Positions 9,364 to 17,863 of a stretch of 19,274 nucleotides of DNA are shown piece by piece. Source of the stretch: Halobacteria archaeon (GTDB lineage: Archaea; Halobacteriota; Syntropharchaeia; Alkanophagales; Methanospirareceae); assembly GCA_029932715.1 (NCBI GenBank), contig JAOZPO010000004.1, forward strand, positions 1 through 19,274. The letters run 5' to 3'. The position numbers and the translations under genes were made by a program. The notes under the pieces were generated by a model that searched no databases, was not told the origin of the DNA, and saw only the letters and a list, made by a program, of their open reading frames with translations. The stretch's first letter is position 1. The number at the start of each line of letters is the position of its first letter.

Positions 9364-9446
9364 GAAAGGTTTATAAAGGCATTATCAATATGTAATTAGT
9401 CATGAAAATAACACATGTTTGTGTGCTATAAGGACTTAGGAGGTGA
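9364..9446 (+). promoter_or_regulatory. promoter and ribosome binding site of the cohesin-dockerin gene
   Basis: A well-formed archaeal promoter: BRE-like GAAAGG (9364-9369) directly followed by the TATA box TTTATAAA (9370-9377). The predicted start near 9400 leaves a leader of about 60 bases. A strong ribosome binding site GGAGGTGA lies at 9439-9446, 12 bases before the ATG, a slightly long spacing. The remaining part of the 159-base gap holds a short T run after glyA (9311-9316), probably its terminator. Confidence 0.65.
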
Positions 9447-9458
9447 CACGTAAAAAAA

Positions 9459-10055
9459 ATGAAAAGCGAACTGGCAATTACAATAGGATTGTTTCTGCTA
9501 ATAGCTGCGGTGCCTTACGCAAGCGCAACTACGAGTGTATCGGGCCCAAGCATAGTAGCCAATGAATCTACATTTACTGTTACAGTTGGAACGGATTTAG
9601 CGTCCGTAGAAGCGGCGCATATAAACGTAACCCATCCTTCAAATCTGACATTCGAGACTTTGAGGGCTGATCCGGGTGGAAGTTTCGATTTTACCAGGAG
9701 TCAGACAGGAGGAAACGCTACTACTGGCTGGGTGGACATAATACTGGCAAAAAGCGATGGATTTACCGGTACGCCTACTTTTGCTGAGATAGACTTCACC
9801 GCCACGGGGATAGGAAATTGCACCATAGATGTTGTTTCGTCAAGAGTAAACGGAGCAGCAGATGGTACAGAATCTCTTACTGTTGAAGTAATCGCATTGC
9901 CCGGTGATGTCAATGGCGATGGTAAAGTGAACTACCGGGATTTAGTAGGTGTTATAGACAACTGGGGAGAATCAGATACGATATATGACGTAGACGGAAG
10001 CGGAACTGTCGGCTATTCAGACCTGACCTTTATAGTAGACCACTGGACAGATTAA
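9459..10055 (+). CDS. secreted cohesin-domain protein with C-terminal type I dockerin
   Basis: A 198-residue exported protein. Residues 1-24 form a Sec signal peptide (hydrophobic core IGLFLLIAAVPYA, likely cleavage near ASA-TT). Residues 26-146 are all-beta and resemble a cohesin domain (opening strands around SIVANESTFTVTVG, later FAEIDFTATG). Residues 148-198 are a dockerin with two calcium-binding repeats. The first has ligands at D150, N152, D154, N158 and D161 (GDVNGDGKVNYRD); the second has D177, D179, S181 and D188 (YDVDGSGTVGYSD). Each is followed by a hydrophobic helix (LVGVIDNWG; LTFIVDHW). Five N-X-S/T sequons (N35, N56, N62, N86, N120) suggest glycosylation. Cohesin and dockerin normally bind each other in trans, so the protein could chain with itself or dock to other surface proteins; that role is inference. 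It is transcribed alone. Confidence 0.8.
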   Translation: MKSELAITIGLFLLIAAVPYASATTSVSGPSIVANESTFTVTVGTDLASVEAAHINVTHPSNLTFETLRADPGGSFDFTRSQTGGNATTGWVDIILAKSDGFTGTPTFAEIDFTATGIGNCTIDVVSSRVNGAADGTESLTVEVIALPGDVNGDGKVNYRDLVGVIDNWGESDTIYDVDGSGTVGYSDLTFIVDHWTD

Positions 10056-10122
10056 AAAGTTCGCACGTTCTCTTTCTGCATAGCATAAATGCGAATGCGG
10101 TAACTAGCAGAGGGCAAATGCG

Positions 10123-10150
10123 TTCTTCTTTTCTTTTTTATTGCTTCTCT
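10123..10150 (+). terminator. T-rich terminator after the cohesin-dockerin gene
   Basis: A pyrimidine stretch with T runs (TTCTTCTTTTCTTTTTTATTG region) lies in the 128-base gap between two convergent genes, about 70 bases after the cohesin-dockerin stop. No strong hairpin is visible. It probably ends the rightward transcript. On the opposite strand, T runs at about 10175-10190 could serve the leftward peptidase gene. Confidence 0.45.
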
Positions 10151-10183
10151 TGTGGTTAGTTGAACGAGCACGCAAAGGAAAAA

Positions 10184-11230
10184 TTAAAAATAATCGCCCA
10201 CCCGTTCTATCGCACGTGCGAGAAGTTCCGCGCTATTATCAATGTCATTCATGCTTAATAACTCCACCGGTGAGTGGATATACCTTGCGGGTACACCTAT
10301 AACCCCCGTGGGTATTCCGCTTCTTGTGAGATGAATTATTGCTGCATCGGTCATGCCACCCTCTGAGACACTGAGCTGATAGTCTACATTGTAGCGGGCT
10401 GCCGTGTCTTTGAGCCATTTCAGCACTGATGGTGGTGTTATTATACCACGACCCGAGGCATCAGAAACGGTAATTACAGGACCTTTGTCCAACTCTACCG
10501 CAGCATCTTTCTTTTCTATCCCCGGATGTCCACCTGCGATGTCAACATCAATGGCAATTGCCACGTTGGGATCAAGACCAAATGCAGACGTTCGTGCACC
10601 TTTTAACCCTACTTCTTCTTGCACCGTGCCTACGGCATATACCTCGAATTCGGTGTTTACACGTTTAAGTGCTTCTATCATTATCGCAACACCAGAGCGG
10701 TTATCAAAAGCTTTGCATGTCACTCGTTCGTTCTTAAGAGATGCGAAATGCGAATCTATTGTGACTGGAGTCCCAATAGCAATGCCCATTTGCTCTGCAT
10801 CTGCTCTACTGCTTGCGCCCACATCTATGAACATATCTTCTGCTTTTATCGGCTTCTCACGCTCCTCCTTCTTCATCCGGTGTGGTGGTTTCGAGCCTAT
10901 AACGCCGGTCACCGTGCCGCTGTCTGTATGCAAGAGCACCCGTTGATTTAGCAGCGTCTGGTCAAACCAGCCACCAATAGTTGAGAACCGCATAAAACCC
11001 TCTTCTTCTATGTACTTTACCATCAGCCCTATCTCGTCAAGGTGCGCAGCTATCATAACAGAAGGCTTTTTCCCTCGCTTCGTTGCTATCAGATTACCCA
11101 ACCCATCTGTCTTTATTTCGTCCACATACGGCTTTATCTCCTGTTCTACTATTGCCCTTACCGCACCTTCGTAGCCCGAAATACCGTGTGCCTCCGCCAA
11201 TTTCACCAATAAGTTCTTTAGTTCTACCAT
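10184..11230 (-). CDS. M42 family metalloaminopeptidase
   Basis: M42 enzymes (tetrahedral aminopeptidases, often mislabelled endoglucanase) trim short peptides in the cytoplasm and carry two zinc or cobalt ions. Numbered from the ATG at 11230, the ligands and catalytic residues are H63 and D65 in AAHLDEIGLM, the bridging D176 in AFDNRSG, E205-E206 in VQEEVGLKG, D228 or D230 in AIDVDIAGG, and H319 in YIHSPVE. The length is 348 residues, as usual. This start is preferred because GAGAGG lies 9 bases upstream; an in-frame ATG at 11251 would add seven residues but has no ribosome binding site. An AT-rich TATA-like stretch at about 11283-11295 fits the promoter. Substrate preference cannot be told. 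Confidence 0.93.
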   Translation of the reverse strand: MVELKNLLVKLAEAHGISGYEGAVRAIVEQEIKPYVDEIKTDGLGNLIATKRGKKPSVMIAAHLDEIGLMVKYIEEEGFMRFSTIGGWFDQTLLNQRVLLHTDSGTVTGVIGSKPPHRMKKEEREKPIKAEDMFIDVGASSRADAEQMGIAIGTPVTIDSHFASLKNERVTCKAFDNRSGVAIMIEALKRVNTEFEVYAVGTVQEEVGLKGARTSAFGLDPNVAIAIDVDIAGGHPGIEKKDAAVELDKGPVITVSDASGRGIITPPSVLKWLKDTAARYNVDYQLSVSEGGMTDAAIIHLTRSGIPTGVIGVPARYIHSPVELLSMNDIDNSAELLARAIERVGDYF

Positions 11231-11371
11231 TTTTTGCCTCTCGTTACGCATAGAAAATCTATATGGTTATGATAAACCTTCCTTTTAAATAAATAAAATA
11301 TTAACGCAGATTAACAACACAGTGAAGAGCTTTTAGATGCATTCAAGCTGGTAATATAGTCGGGAAGAGAG

Positions 11372-12070
11372 ATGGATTTTGTGACCTTCGTGGGAGAGGG
11401 CGAGCCGACTTTATGCAAAAGCATTGGTTGGTTGATCAGGAAGGCAAAAGAGCTGACGGACTGTCCGGTAGCGGTTGATACGAACGGGTCACTTCTGCAC
11501 ATAGCTGCAGTGAGGGAGGCTCTTTTACATGCTGATGTCGTTATGCCTTCTTTAGATGCCGGCACCGCAGCGACATACAGAAAGATAAACAGACCGCATC
11601 GTGAATTCAATTTCGCAACCGTTGTTGATGGTATGCGCAAATTCCGGCGAGAATATAAAGGCGAGATGTGGATAGAACACATGCTGGTAAAAGGTCTGAA
11701 TGATTCAGAAAGCGAATTAGAATCCTTAAAAAAGGTATTTAATCTGATAGAGCCGGACAAGATACACATAAATGTTCCTGTTAGACCTCCTGCGGAACCG
11801 CGGGTGGTACCACCAGATAAAGAAGCTATTGCACTTGCATATACGATCCTCGGGGATGTAACGGATATTAGCACAGAGGAATACGGCGATTTCTTCGCTC
11901 TGGCATCTACAAGTGCCGAAGAGGCGATATTACCTATTATAAGGCGGCTTGCTAAACTACTTACTTACATCTTAACGTCATACGTGGCTTCTTCTAAGTA
12001 CAGCTCAATTCCGTGCTCTTTTGCATATAATTCTATTTCTACCTGTTCCGTACTGGTGTTAACCGTATAA
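11372..12070 (+). pseudogene. radical SAM protein remnant (COG0731-like), both ends lost
   Basis: The open frame of 232 residues matches the middle of a COG0731-type radical SAM enzyme. It holds the SAM-binding glycine strand FVGEGEPTL (6-14), DTNGSLL (36-42), ADVVMPSLDAG (54-64), KINRPH (71-76), MLVKGLNDSE (104-113) and INVPVRPPAEP (133-143). The CxxxCxxC motif that binds the 4Fe-4S cluster should lie about 60 to 80 residues before FVGEGEPTL, and it is absent. The same frame upstream reads EELLDAFKLVI, a TAG at 11357-11359, then SGRE, and meets TAA at 11312. So homology continues past the ATG but is cut, and the peptidase promoter occupies the space beyond. Past about residue 192 the reading is antisense to the next gene and unlike the family. 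Without the cluster the product could not do radical chemistry. Confidence 0.72.
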
Positions 12071-13383
12071 TCTTGCGGAGAAGTCAAGTTTTTAAGCGTA
12101 TCATTGAACCATCTGCCAATGGTATCGGCATTGCGTGAATTCACCGTTAGCGTCAGGTTAGGATAAAACAACGAATCAGAAATAAGTTTACGATCAAGGA
12201 GGCGTAATCTTACAAGCGTGGATTTTCCTGCTATGCCAGATACGTTCTCACCTGTCAAATTCACCAGTGAGATGTCTATTCTCGTTCTATTATTCGTGAC
12301 GTTCAGGAAAGAGATGTTAAAGGGACCGCAGACTAACCCGCCGTCATCCTGGCTCTTTATCACTGCACCGTTCTGGTACGTGATTACCTGATCAGGGAGA
12401 TAATGATAACTGCTTTCGTATTGGATAATGCCAGATGCGTTTGCAAGTATTACATTTTCGTGTGAATAATTTATGCTTACGTTTATTAATTTTGGCGTCT
12501 TTTGTGGGTTCTCGGTCTTCAGTTCGGCACGGAACTGCACGTAGCGATGCCCTTTAGATACCGTACACAAATCCGGTAGCGGGAATGAATTACGACCTTC
12601 TTCTGATTCTATAGCATAGCAGTTATACCACTTTGTAGCATTTTTCATATTTGGAAACATGTCTGTTCTGACTTTTAATGCTATGCTTGCCTCGGCTGTG
12701 ATATTCTCCACGTACCATGTGATATTATCATAAACGGTGCTGTTACTACCAGTATCAAAGCCGGTGCTGTTAGTGCTATTGGTCATATTAGAAACGATGC
12801 AAGCAGATACGTAAGGTGGACCGTCAAGCGTGATGTTACCTGAGGTGGTTACATTTACATCGCCATTCCAACCGGGTTCCAGAACATGGGAGAAGTTCTT
12901 AGAGGAGTTGAAATTATCTATGCCCGTTGTATTAGGGGCAGCTACTTCTCCTTCCGTCAATCGCACACTAATCTCGCTTTTGTCTGCCAGAAAGCTTATA
13001 GTGCCTGATGCGAGCGGCAGCGCGATGCTGGACTCCTTACTTGGCTTCAGTTTAATGGGAACGGATTCGATTAATGATTCTGCCTGTACGAATCTGCTTA
13101 TAGCAGAGTGTCGTTTAGAACTCTCTGGCTGTTCGTTCTTGTACTTAAGAATACGCGAGTTTATGGTGTCGTGCAACAGATTTATAGCAGAATTCAATGC
13201 GATAAAATCATCAGTCACTTCGATAGAATGCTGGAATTCGCATTCTTTCGTCTCCAGAGGTGCGTTGATAGATAGATAAATGGTGATTGCAGTAACAGCA
13301 ATCATGATAAGTATGACGGCGCCGATTGCAAAAGCTTGCGCATTCTTAGCTGCTACGAATTGTCTCAAATTTTTAAACCACAT
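11965..13383 (-). CDS. membrane-anchored, sequon-rich pilin-like surface protein of unknown function
   Basis: A 472-residue protein with a short basic N-terminus ([14 protein letters not shown]), one hydrophobic helix at about 17-39 ([20 protein letters not shown]), and then a long polar, beta-rich region outside the cell. The start resembles archaeal type IV pilin-like proteins, where a basic leader precedes a hydrophobic helix, but no certain prepilin peptidase site is visible. I count about 24 N-X-S/T sequons, dense around residues 150-230, and few cysteines, so heavy N-glycosylation is likely. The ATG lies inside the gyrA stop region (11-base overlap), with AGGTGG 9 bases upstream in gyrA, so translation is coupled. 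Its 3' end overlaps, antisense, the end of the radical SAM remnant. I do not recognise a named family. Confidence 0.8.
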   Translation of the reverse strand: MWFKNLRQFVAAKNAQAFAIGAVILIMIAVTAITIYLSINAPLETKECEFQHSIEVTDDFIALNSAINLLHDTINSRILKYKNEQPESSKRHSAISRFVQAESLIESVPIKLKPSKESSIALPLASGTISFLADKSEISVRLTEGEVAAPNTTGIDNFNSSKNFSHVLEPGWNGDVNVTTSGNITLDGPPYVSACIVSNMTNSTNSTGFDTGSNSTVYDNITWYVENITAEASIALKVRTDMFPNMKNATKWYNCYAIESEEGRNSFPLPDLCTVSKGHRYVQFRAELKTENPQKTPKLINVSINYSHENVILANASGIIQYESSYHYLPDQVITYQNGAVIKSQDDGGLVCGPFNISFLNVTNNRTRIDISLVNLTGENVSGIAGKSTLVRLRLLDRKLISDSLFYPNLTLTVNSRNADTIGRWFNDTLKNLTSPQDYTVNTSTEQVEIELYAKEHGIELYLEEATYDVKM

Positions 13384-15850
13384 CCACGGCTACCACCTTT
13401 TCGTCTCCCTTTACATTCATTAACCTCACACCTCGCGTATTTCTACCCTGTATCGGGATATTACGCACCAGCATCTTCGTTACCATTCCATCAGAAGTAG
13501 AGATCATCAACTCATCTTGCGGTTTTATTTGCTTTATACACACCACTTTTCCCGTTTTTTCACTGACTCTTATGCTGATTACGCCTTTACCTCCCCTGTG
13601 CATCTCACGATAGGCATCCAGCTTCGTTCTTTTGCCATACCCGTGCTCCGTTATCGTAACGACTTTAGAATTGCTTAATTCCAAATCAACCGCATCAATA
13701 CTCGCTATCTCATCTACCTTATCCAACCGCATACCCCGTACACCCGCGGCATATCTGCCCATCTCTCTCAATTCACCTTCCTGGAACAATACCGCCTTTC
13801 CGTTCCGGGAACTCATGATTATCCCTGTTCGCTGCCCGCCCTTTATCAACACCACGTCCTGCAACGAATCGTTCTTGTTAACCTTAATAGCAGCAATTCC
13901 CGTTACACGTATTGACTTCAAATTTGCAAGTGCACTCCTTTTCACGACACCGCGTTTGGTAGCGAGGACGATAAAGAACTCGTCAGTTCCCAGCGCTTTA
14001 TCCATAGCTTCGGGTATGGAAACAGCAGTTACGAACTTTTCACCCCCTTCTATGGCTGCACCCAGTCCCGGTAGGTTGACCAGTGTTTTCCCTTTTGCCT
14101 GTCTACTACTGGGTGCTATGGTATATGTATTTCCCTGATATGCCCTGCCATATTCGGTGAACAGGATGAGACGTTCTCTTGTAGACGCATGTATGAATTT
14201 GACGATGACATCATCCTCTTTCTTTCCTATCACCGCTATTCCTTTTCCACCTCGCCTCTGTTGTTTAAACATACTCGCGGATAATCGCTTCACATAATTA
14301 CGCTGTGTAAAGAAGAGAATTACATCTTCTTCCTCTATAAAGTCACGCTCATCTAACTCCGCCATCTCCGGCTCTATTCTCGTCCGCCTAGCATCGCCAT
14401 ACTTGCTCTTAAGCTCTATCAGTTCGTCCTTTAGGATGCCGAATATCCGGGCTTCTGATGCCAGTACCTCCTTAATCCATTTTATCTTCGCATCCGTTTC
14501 TGTACGCTCGATTTCTATCTTATCTCGCTCTAACGCGCTCAAGCGCGATAGCCGCATATCCAGTATCTCTTTCACTTGATCCTCGCTCAGTTCAAACCGG
14601 TCAATCAATGCGGATTTCGCCGCTTTACCGTCACTTGATGCTTTTATTAGCCGTATTACCTCATCTATATTCGATATTGCAATGATTAAACCCTGTAATA
14701 TGTGCAATCGCTTCTCCGCACGGTCTAATTCAAATTGCAGCCTTCTAATCGTTACCTCTTTCCTGTGCTTTATGTGGCACTCAATCAGCTCCTTTAGCGT
14801 TAATACTTTCGGTTCACCGTCTACCAGAGCGAGATTAATCACGCCAAACGTAGTTTCCAGTTGCGTGTGTTTATACAGATTATTCAAAACGACAGGAGCA
14901 TTGGCACCGAGTTTTAGTTCTATTACAATCCGCATACCCTTACGGTCAGATTCATCCCTCAAGCCGCTAATGCTCTCCACTTTATACTTCTTTGCGTATC
15001 CTGCTATCTCCGCCACTAATTTGCTCTTATTCACCTGGTAAGGTATCTCTGTTATCACTATCCTCTCTCGTTTACCCTTCGTTTCTATCTCCGCTTTTGC
15101 TCTTAGCCTTATACTGCCCCTACCAGTCTCATACGCCTGTTTTACGCCACCGTAGCCCGAAATAATACCGCCAGTGGGGAAATCAGGAGCTTCTATTATC
15201 TGCATCAATTCGCTTATGCTAACTTCTGGCTCGTCTATCACTCTTACTATACCATCTACCACTTCCGCTAAATTGTGTGACGGCATATTCGTAGCCATAC
15301 CAACTGCAATACCAGAAGAGCCGTTAATCAACAAATTAGGCAGCTTTGCTGGTAATATCTGCGGCTCCTTGAGTGTGTTATCAAAATTATTCGTCCAGGT
15401 GACGGTATCCTTATCAAGGTCAGCAAGGAGTTCCCCCGCTATCTTTGATAGTCTCGCTTCGGTATATCGCATTGCGGCAGCGGAATCACCGTCAACACTG
15501 CCAAAGTTACCCTGACCATTTACCAATGGGTACCGGTAGGAGAAATTCTGCGCCATTCTTACCAGTGTTTCATATACGGCGACATCACCATGTGGATGGT
15601 ATTTTCCCAGCACATCACCCACTATTCGCGCTGATTTCTTATGCGGTCTATCATGCGTGACACCAAGCTCACGCATACCGTATAATATCCTGCGATGTAC
15701 CGGTTTTAAGCCATCACGAGCGTCAGGTAGAGCTCTTCCTACAATTACGCTCATTGCGTAGTCTATATACGAGCTTTTCATCTCTTCTTCTACGCTAACT
15801 TCAATTACTCGCTCTTCTCCCGCTTCGACTTCACTTTCGTCTTCGCTCAT
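13373..15850 (-). CDS. gyrA: DNA gyrase subunit A
   Basis: GyrA is the DNA-cleaving subunit of gyrase, which with GyrB adds negative supercoils using ATP. The 825-residue protein is complete. The catalytic tyrosine is Y129 in [27 protein letters not shown] (85-101) is the DNA-gate helix region. The C-terminal beta-pinwheel carries the GyrA box QRRGGKG at 531-537, which separates gyrase from topoisomerase IV. At the quinolone-contact positions equivalent to E. coli Ser83 and Asp87 it has Val90 and Glu94. Gyrase in Euryarchaeota is of bacterial origin by established phylogeny. No gyrB is adjacent: a DHH nuclease lies 57 bases upstream on the same strand and a pilin-like gene overlaps the end. 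Confidence 0.97.
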   Translation of the reverse strand: MSEDESEVEAGEERVIEVSVEEEMKSSYIDYAMSVIVGRALPDARDGLKPVHRRILYGMRELGVTHDRPHKKSARIVGDVLGKYHPHGDVAVYETLVRMAQNFSYRYPLVNGQGNFGSVDGDSAAAMRYTEARLSKIAGELLADLDKDTVTWTNNFDNTLKEPQILPAKLPNLLINGSSGIAVGMATNMPSHNLAEVVDGIVRVIDEPEVSISELMQIIEAPDFPTGGIISGYGGVKQAYETGRGSIRLRAKAEIETKGKRERIVITEIPYQVNKSKLVAEIAGYAKKYKVESISGLRDESDRKGMRIVIELKLGANAPVVLNNLYKHTQLETTFGVINLALVDGEPKVLTLKELIECHIKHRKEVTIRRLQFELDRAEKRLHILQGLIIAISNIDEVIRLIKASSDGKAAKSALIDRFELSEDQVKEILDMRLSRLSALERDKIEIERTETDAKIKWIKEVLASEARIFGILKDELIELKSKYGDARRTRIEPEMAELDERDFIEEEDVILFFTQRNYVKRLSASMFKQQRRGGKGIAVIGKKEDDVIVKFIHASTRERLILFTEYGRAYQGNTYTIAPSSRQAKGKTLVNLPGLGAAIEGGEKFVTAVSIPEAMDKALGTDEFFIVLATKRGVVKRSALANLKSIRVTGIAAIKVNKNDSLQDVVLIKGGQRTGIIMSSRNGKAVLFQEGELREMGRYAAGVRGMRLDKVDEIASIDAVDLELSNSKVVTITEHGYGKRTKLDAYREMHRGGKGVISIRVSEKTGKVVCIKQIKPQDELMISTSDGMVTKMLVRNIPIQGRNTRGVRLMNVKGDEKVVAVDVV

Positions 15851-15907
15851 TCCTACACCATGCTTAAACTATGATTTTTTGTAACTATTATTTCAATAGC
15901 AAGCAGC

Positions 15908-17299
15908 TCACGAGAGCCCTTGCCTTTGTTCTCCTATTATTCTGTCAATGCTTGTTATGAACTTTTCCTCACTCCCTTTTGGTATAGACGCACCAGCAGC
16001 AACGGGATGTCCGCCTCCGAATCCCTGTACTTCGTTCGCCGCTTTCTCCACTGCCTTTGCAAGGTCTACCCCATTTCCTTCCGAAGACACCAGCAGTTTC
16101 TTATTACACCTTGCTGATATCTTCGTCACTGCCCGTTCACCTTCTCTGTCTTTCTTGTTAAGCACGATTAAGGGCTTCTTCGTGTGTATGTATTCTGCTA
16201 ATATACCAGCTAATACGCCGGTTATCCCCGTCTCTTGCACATAGAAATAGAAACTATGGGCTAGTTCCTTTATTCCCTCTCCCTCCGCCCCTTCTATTCT
16301 GTTCAATTCAGATACAAGCTTGTTTTGAAACTGCAGATATAACGATCTTGCTTCTTCTTTCATTTTCGCTTCATGCATGCACAGCCCAACGCCAATACCT
16401 GATTTTCCAAACCGTCCACAGGCATCTATCATCCTCATGAAATCCTGCCCGTTCCTCACAAGCTCTAAGTTCATATTATACGTGGTTCCGAGCAGAGCGG
16501 ACTCAGGGAGTTCGAGATCAAATTCCCGCGCCTGAGATAGCAATGCGGTAGCCAATCGCTTCTCCTCCTCTACCTCTAAGTTGTTCAGAAGCTTATCTTG
16601 ATCAATACCTACTTTATCCAGAAACGCATCCACCCACTCTGCTTTACCCACAAGGGGGGTGTAAGGGTCGGTGGAAGAAAGTAACAACTCACGAATCTTA
16701 CCATCCCCAAGCTTCAAACCCTCTTTTATTGTGATAACTCCTTCCTTTATCGCTTCGTCCAGAATCATCTTGTTTATTCCACTCTCTATCTCCAGTTTAT
16801 CTCCTAACGTACCGGCAATCGCGAGCCCGGCAAGGTCTATGTTCCCCTCAGGGGCCAAGCACCGTACCACGAGATAAGAAAGACCGGCAGCACAGACCTC
16901 GCCTTCTATCTCTTTAGCGCCTGCGTCTGGCGAGCGATGTGGATTTATGATGATATGTGATGCGGCGTTATCAGGAGTTGAAGCTAAAGCCAAAGGTGCA
17001 ACATGGTGGTCTATAATTATAACGTCTTCATCCTTAAGATACTCAGCGATTAAATCCGTCTGCGCCGTACCCATGTCACAGATGATGATGAGGTCTTCGT
17101 TCAAATCTTGAATGAATGTCCTATCCAGGTTGCTAACAATGGACGAATGGAACTGAATACCTGTGCGGAGTAAAGCCGTGCAGATAATCGCGGTAGAAGT
17201 TATGCCATCTGCGTCATAATGCGAAACTACCCTTGCGTAATCGTGTTTCTTTATTATCTCCACTGCCTTTTCCAGTGTACTCTGCAATGATGACATCAT
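15908..17299 (-). CDS. archaeal RecJ-like DHH/DHHA1 phosphoesterase
   Basis: A 463-residue member of the DHH superfamily. Manganese-binding motifs are HYDADG (27-32; H27, D29, D31), CDMG with D75, and DHH at 97-99. The DHHA1 substrate-binding domain ends in GFGGGHPVAAGA, with GGGHP at 428-432. Archaeal RecJ-like proteins are single-strand nucleases; the GAN type binds GINS in the replicative helicase and resembles eukaryotic Cdc45, while others act on RNA. Which type this is cannot be decided here, though all metal ligands are intact, so it should be active. Two ATGs stand in tandem (17299 and 17296) with no ribosome binding site upstream, so it may be leaderless. It heads a leftward group with gyrA and the pilin-like gene. 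Confidence 0.9.
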   Translation of the reverse strand: MMSSLQSTLEKAVEIIKKHDYARVVSHYDADGITSTAIICTALLRTGIQFHSSIVSNLDRTFIQDLNEDLIIICDMGTAQTDLIAEYLKDEDVIIIDHHVAPLALASTPDNAASHIIINPHRSPDAGAKEIEGEVCAAGLSYLVVRCLAPEGNIDLAGLAIAGTLGDKLEIESGINKMILDEAIKEGVITIKEGLKLGDGKIRELLLSSTDPYTPLVGKAEWVDAFLDKVGIDQDKLLNNLEVEEEKRLATALLSQAREFDLELPESALLGTTYNMNLELVRNGQDFMRMIDACGRFGKSGIGVGLCMHEAKMKEEARSLYLQFQNKLVSELNRIEGAEGEGIKELAHSFYFYVQETGITGVLAGILAEYIHTKKPLIVLNKKDREGERAVTKISARCNKKLLVSSEGNGVDLAKAVEKAANEVQGFGGGHPVAAGASIPKGSEEKFITSIDRIIGEQRQGLS

Positions 17300-17398
17300 A
17301 ATAAAAAAATTCTTTCAAAAAGAATGCTTTACCATAACTATTAACAGTGTATATTATTAAATGAAGCTTTTGCTAAGACAAAACTAAATATTCCCTTT

Positions 17399-17518
17399 GG
17401 GCGTGTGGCCTAGCCAGGACACGGCGGCAGCCTCCTAACAAGCTGAGATACGTCTCGTTCAACGGACAGATATGAGGGAGATAGCTGCAAATCGCGGGTT
17501 CGAATCCCGTCACGCCCG
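17399..17518 (+). tRNA. tRNA-Arg (anticodon CCT) with a 45-base intron
   Basis: The acceptor stem 17399-17405 pairs perfectly with 17511-17517, and the discriminator is G17518. The D arm is near 17408-17425. The anticodon stem is 17427-17431 with 17484-17488, and the anticodon CCT is at 17434-17436. The T arm is 17494-17510 with loop TTCGAAT. An intron spans 17438-17482, between positions 37 and 38. Bases 17432-17435 pair with 17477-17480 as the 4-bp central helix. Three-base bulges (17436-17438 and 17481-17483) flank it, placing both cuts after the second bulge base, as the archaeal splicing endonuclease requires. The helix on the intron side is weak. A TATA-like stretch lies at about 17350-17358. 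No CCA is encoded. Confidence 0.93.
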
Positions 17519-17773
17519 CTCGCGCATCTTTTTACCATCTAATATTATTACATCCTTTATTGATTTAACTGCTTCTATTGGTATGATGATATACTCGTCC
17601 TCCTTCTTGAATCCGCGTGTATCAAGCCCAGAGGCGGGTTTAACTACAAGTTCGGTTAGTATTCCCGTCATTGCATCTACTATTAGATTGTACAATTCCC
17701 CAATGTCACGTCCCTCCGCATCCATGACTCCTTTGTAACTCAACTCCTGCGCAGATATAGTCCCTGCTTGCAT
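17510..17773 (-). CDS. PRC-barrel domain protein
   Basis: An 87-residue protein that is essentially one PRC-barrel. EGRDIGELYNLIVDAMTG (20-37) is the characteristic first strand pair, and EYIIIPIEAVKSIKDVIIL (60-78) the second. PRC-barrels are small beta barrels found in photosynthetic reaction centre H subunit and in RimM; the stand-alone archaeal forms, often near division or RNA genes, have no settled role. A strong ribosome binding site (GGGGGAGAG) precedes the ATG, and a TATA-like element at about 17843-17857 suggests its own promoter, with a leader near 50 bases. Its TGA at 17510-17512 lies within the 3' acceptor strand of the oppositely oriented tRNA-Arg, an overlap of 9 bases. Confidence 0.85.
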   Translation of the reverse strand: MQAGTISAQELSYKGVMDAEGRDIGELYNLIVDAMTGILTELVVKPASGLDTRGFKKEDEYIIIPIEAVKSIKDVIILDGKKMRERA

Positions 17774-17863
17774 TTTACTCTCTCCCCCTTCCTCTCTATC
17801 CTACGTCTTACTCTTATGCTGATAACTAAATTATAGCGGTATACAATAAATATATATTACTTT

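Noticed and set aside
9459-10055. Cohesin-dockerin protein as evidence of a cellulosome
   Set aside because: There is no glycoside hydrolase or scaffoldin nearby, and archaeal cohesins and dockerins are often unrelated to plant cell wall degradation.
11231-11251. Longer start for the M42 peptidase at 11251
   Set aside because: No ribosome binding site precedes it, whereas GAGAGG stands 9 bases before the ATG at 11230 and the shorter form matches family length.
11357-11359. TAG in the radical SAM frame as a pyrrolysine codon
   Set aside because: Reading through TAG only reaches TAA at 11312, and the cluster-binding cysteines are still missing, so recoding would not restore the enzyme.
11311-11874. 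Leftward 187-residue ORF opposite the radical SAM remnant
   Set aside because: It has low-complexity Ser/Leu-rich composition and no motifs, and it mirrors a frame with clear radical SAM homology.
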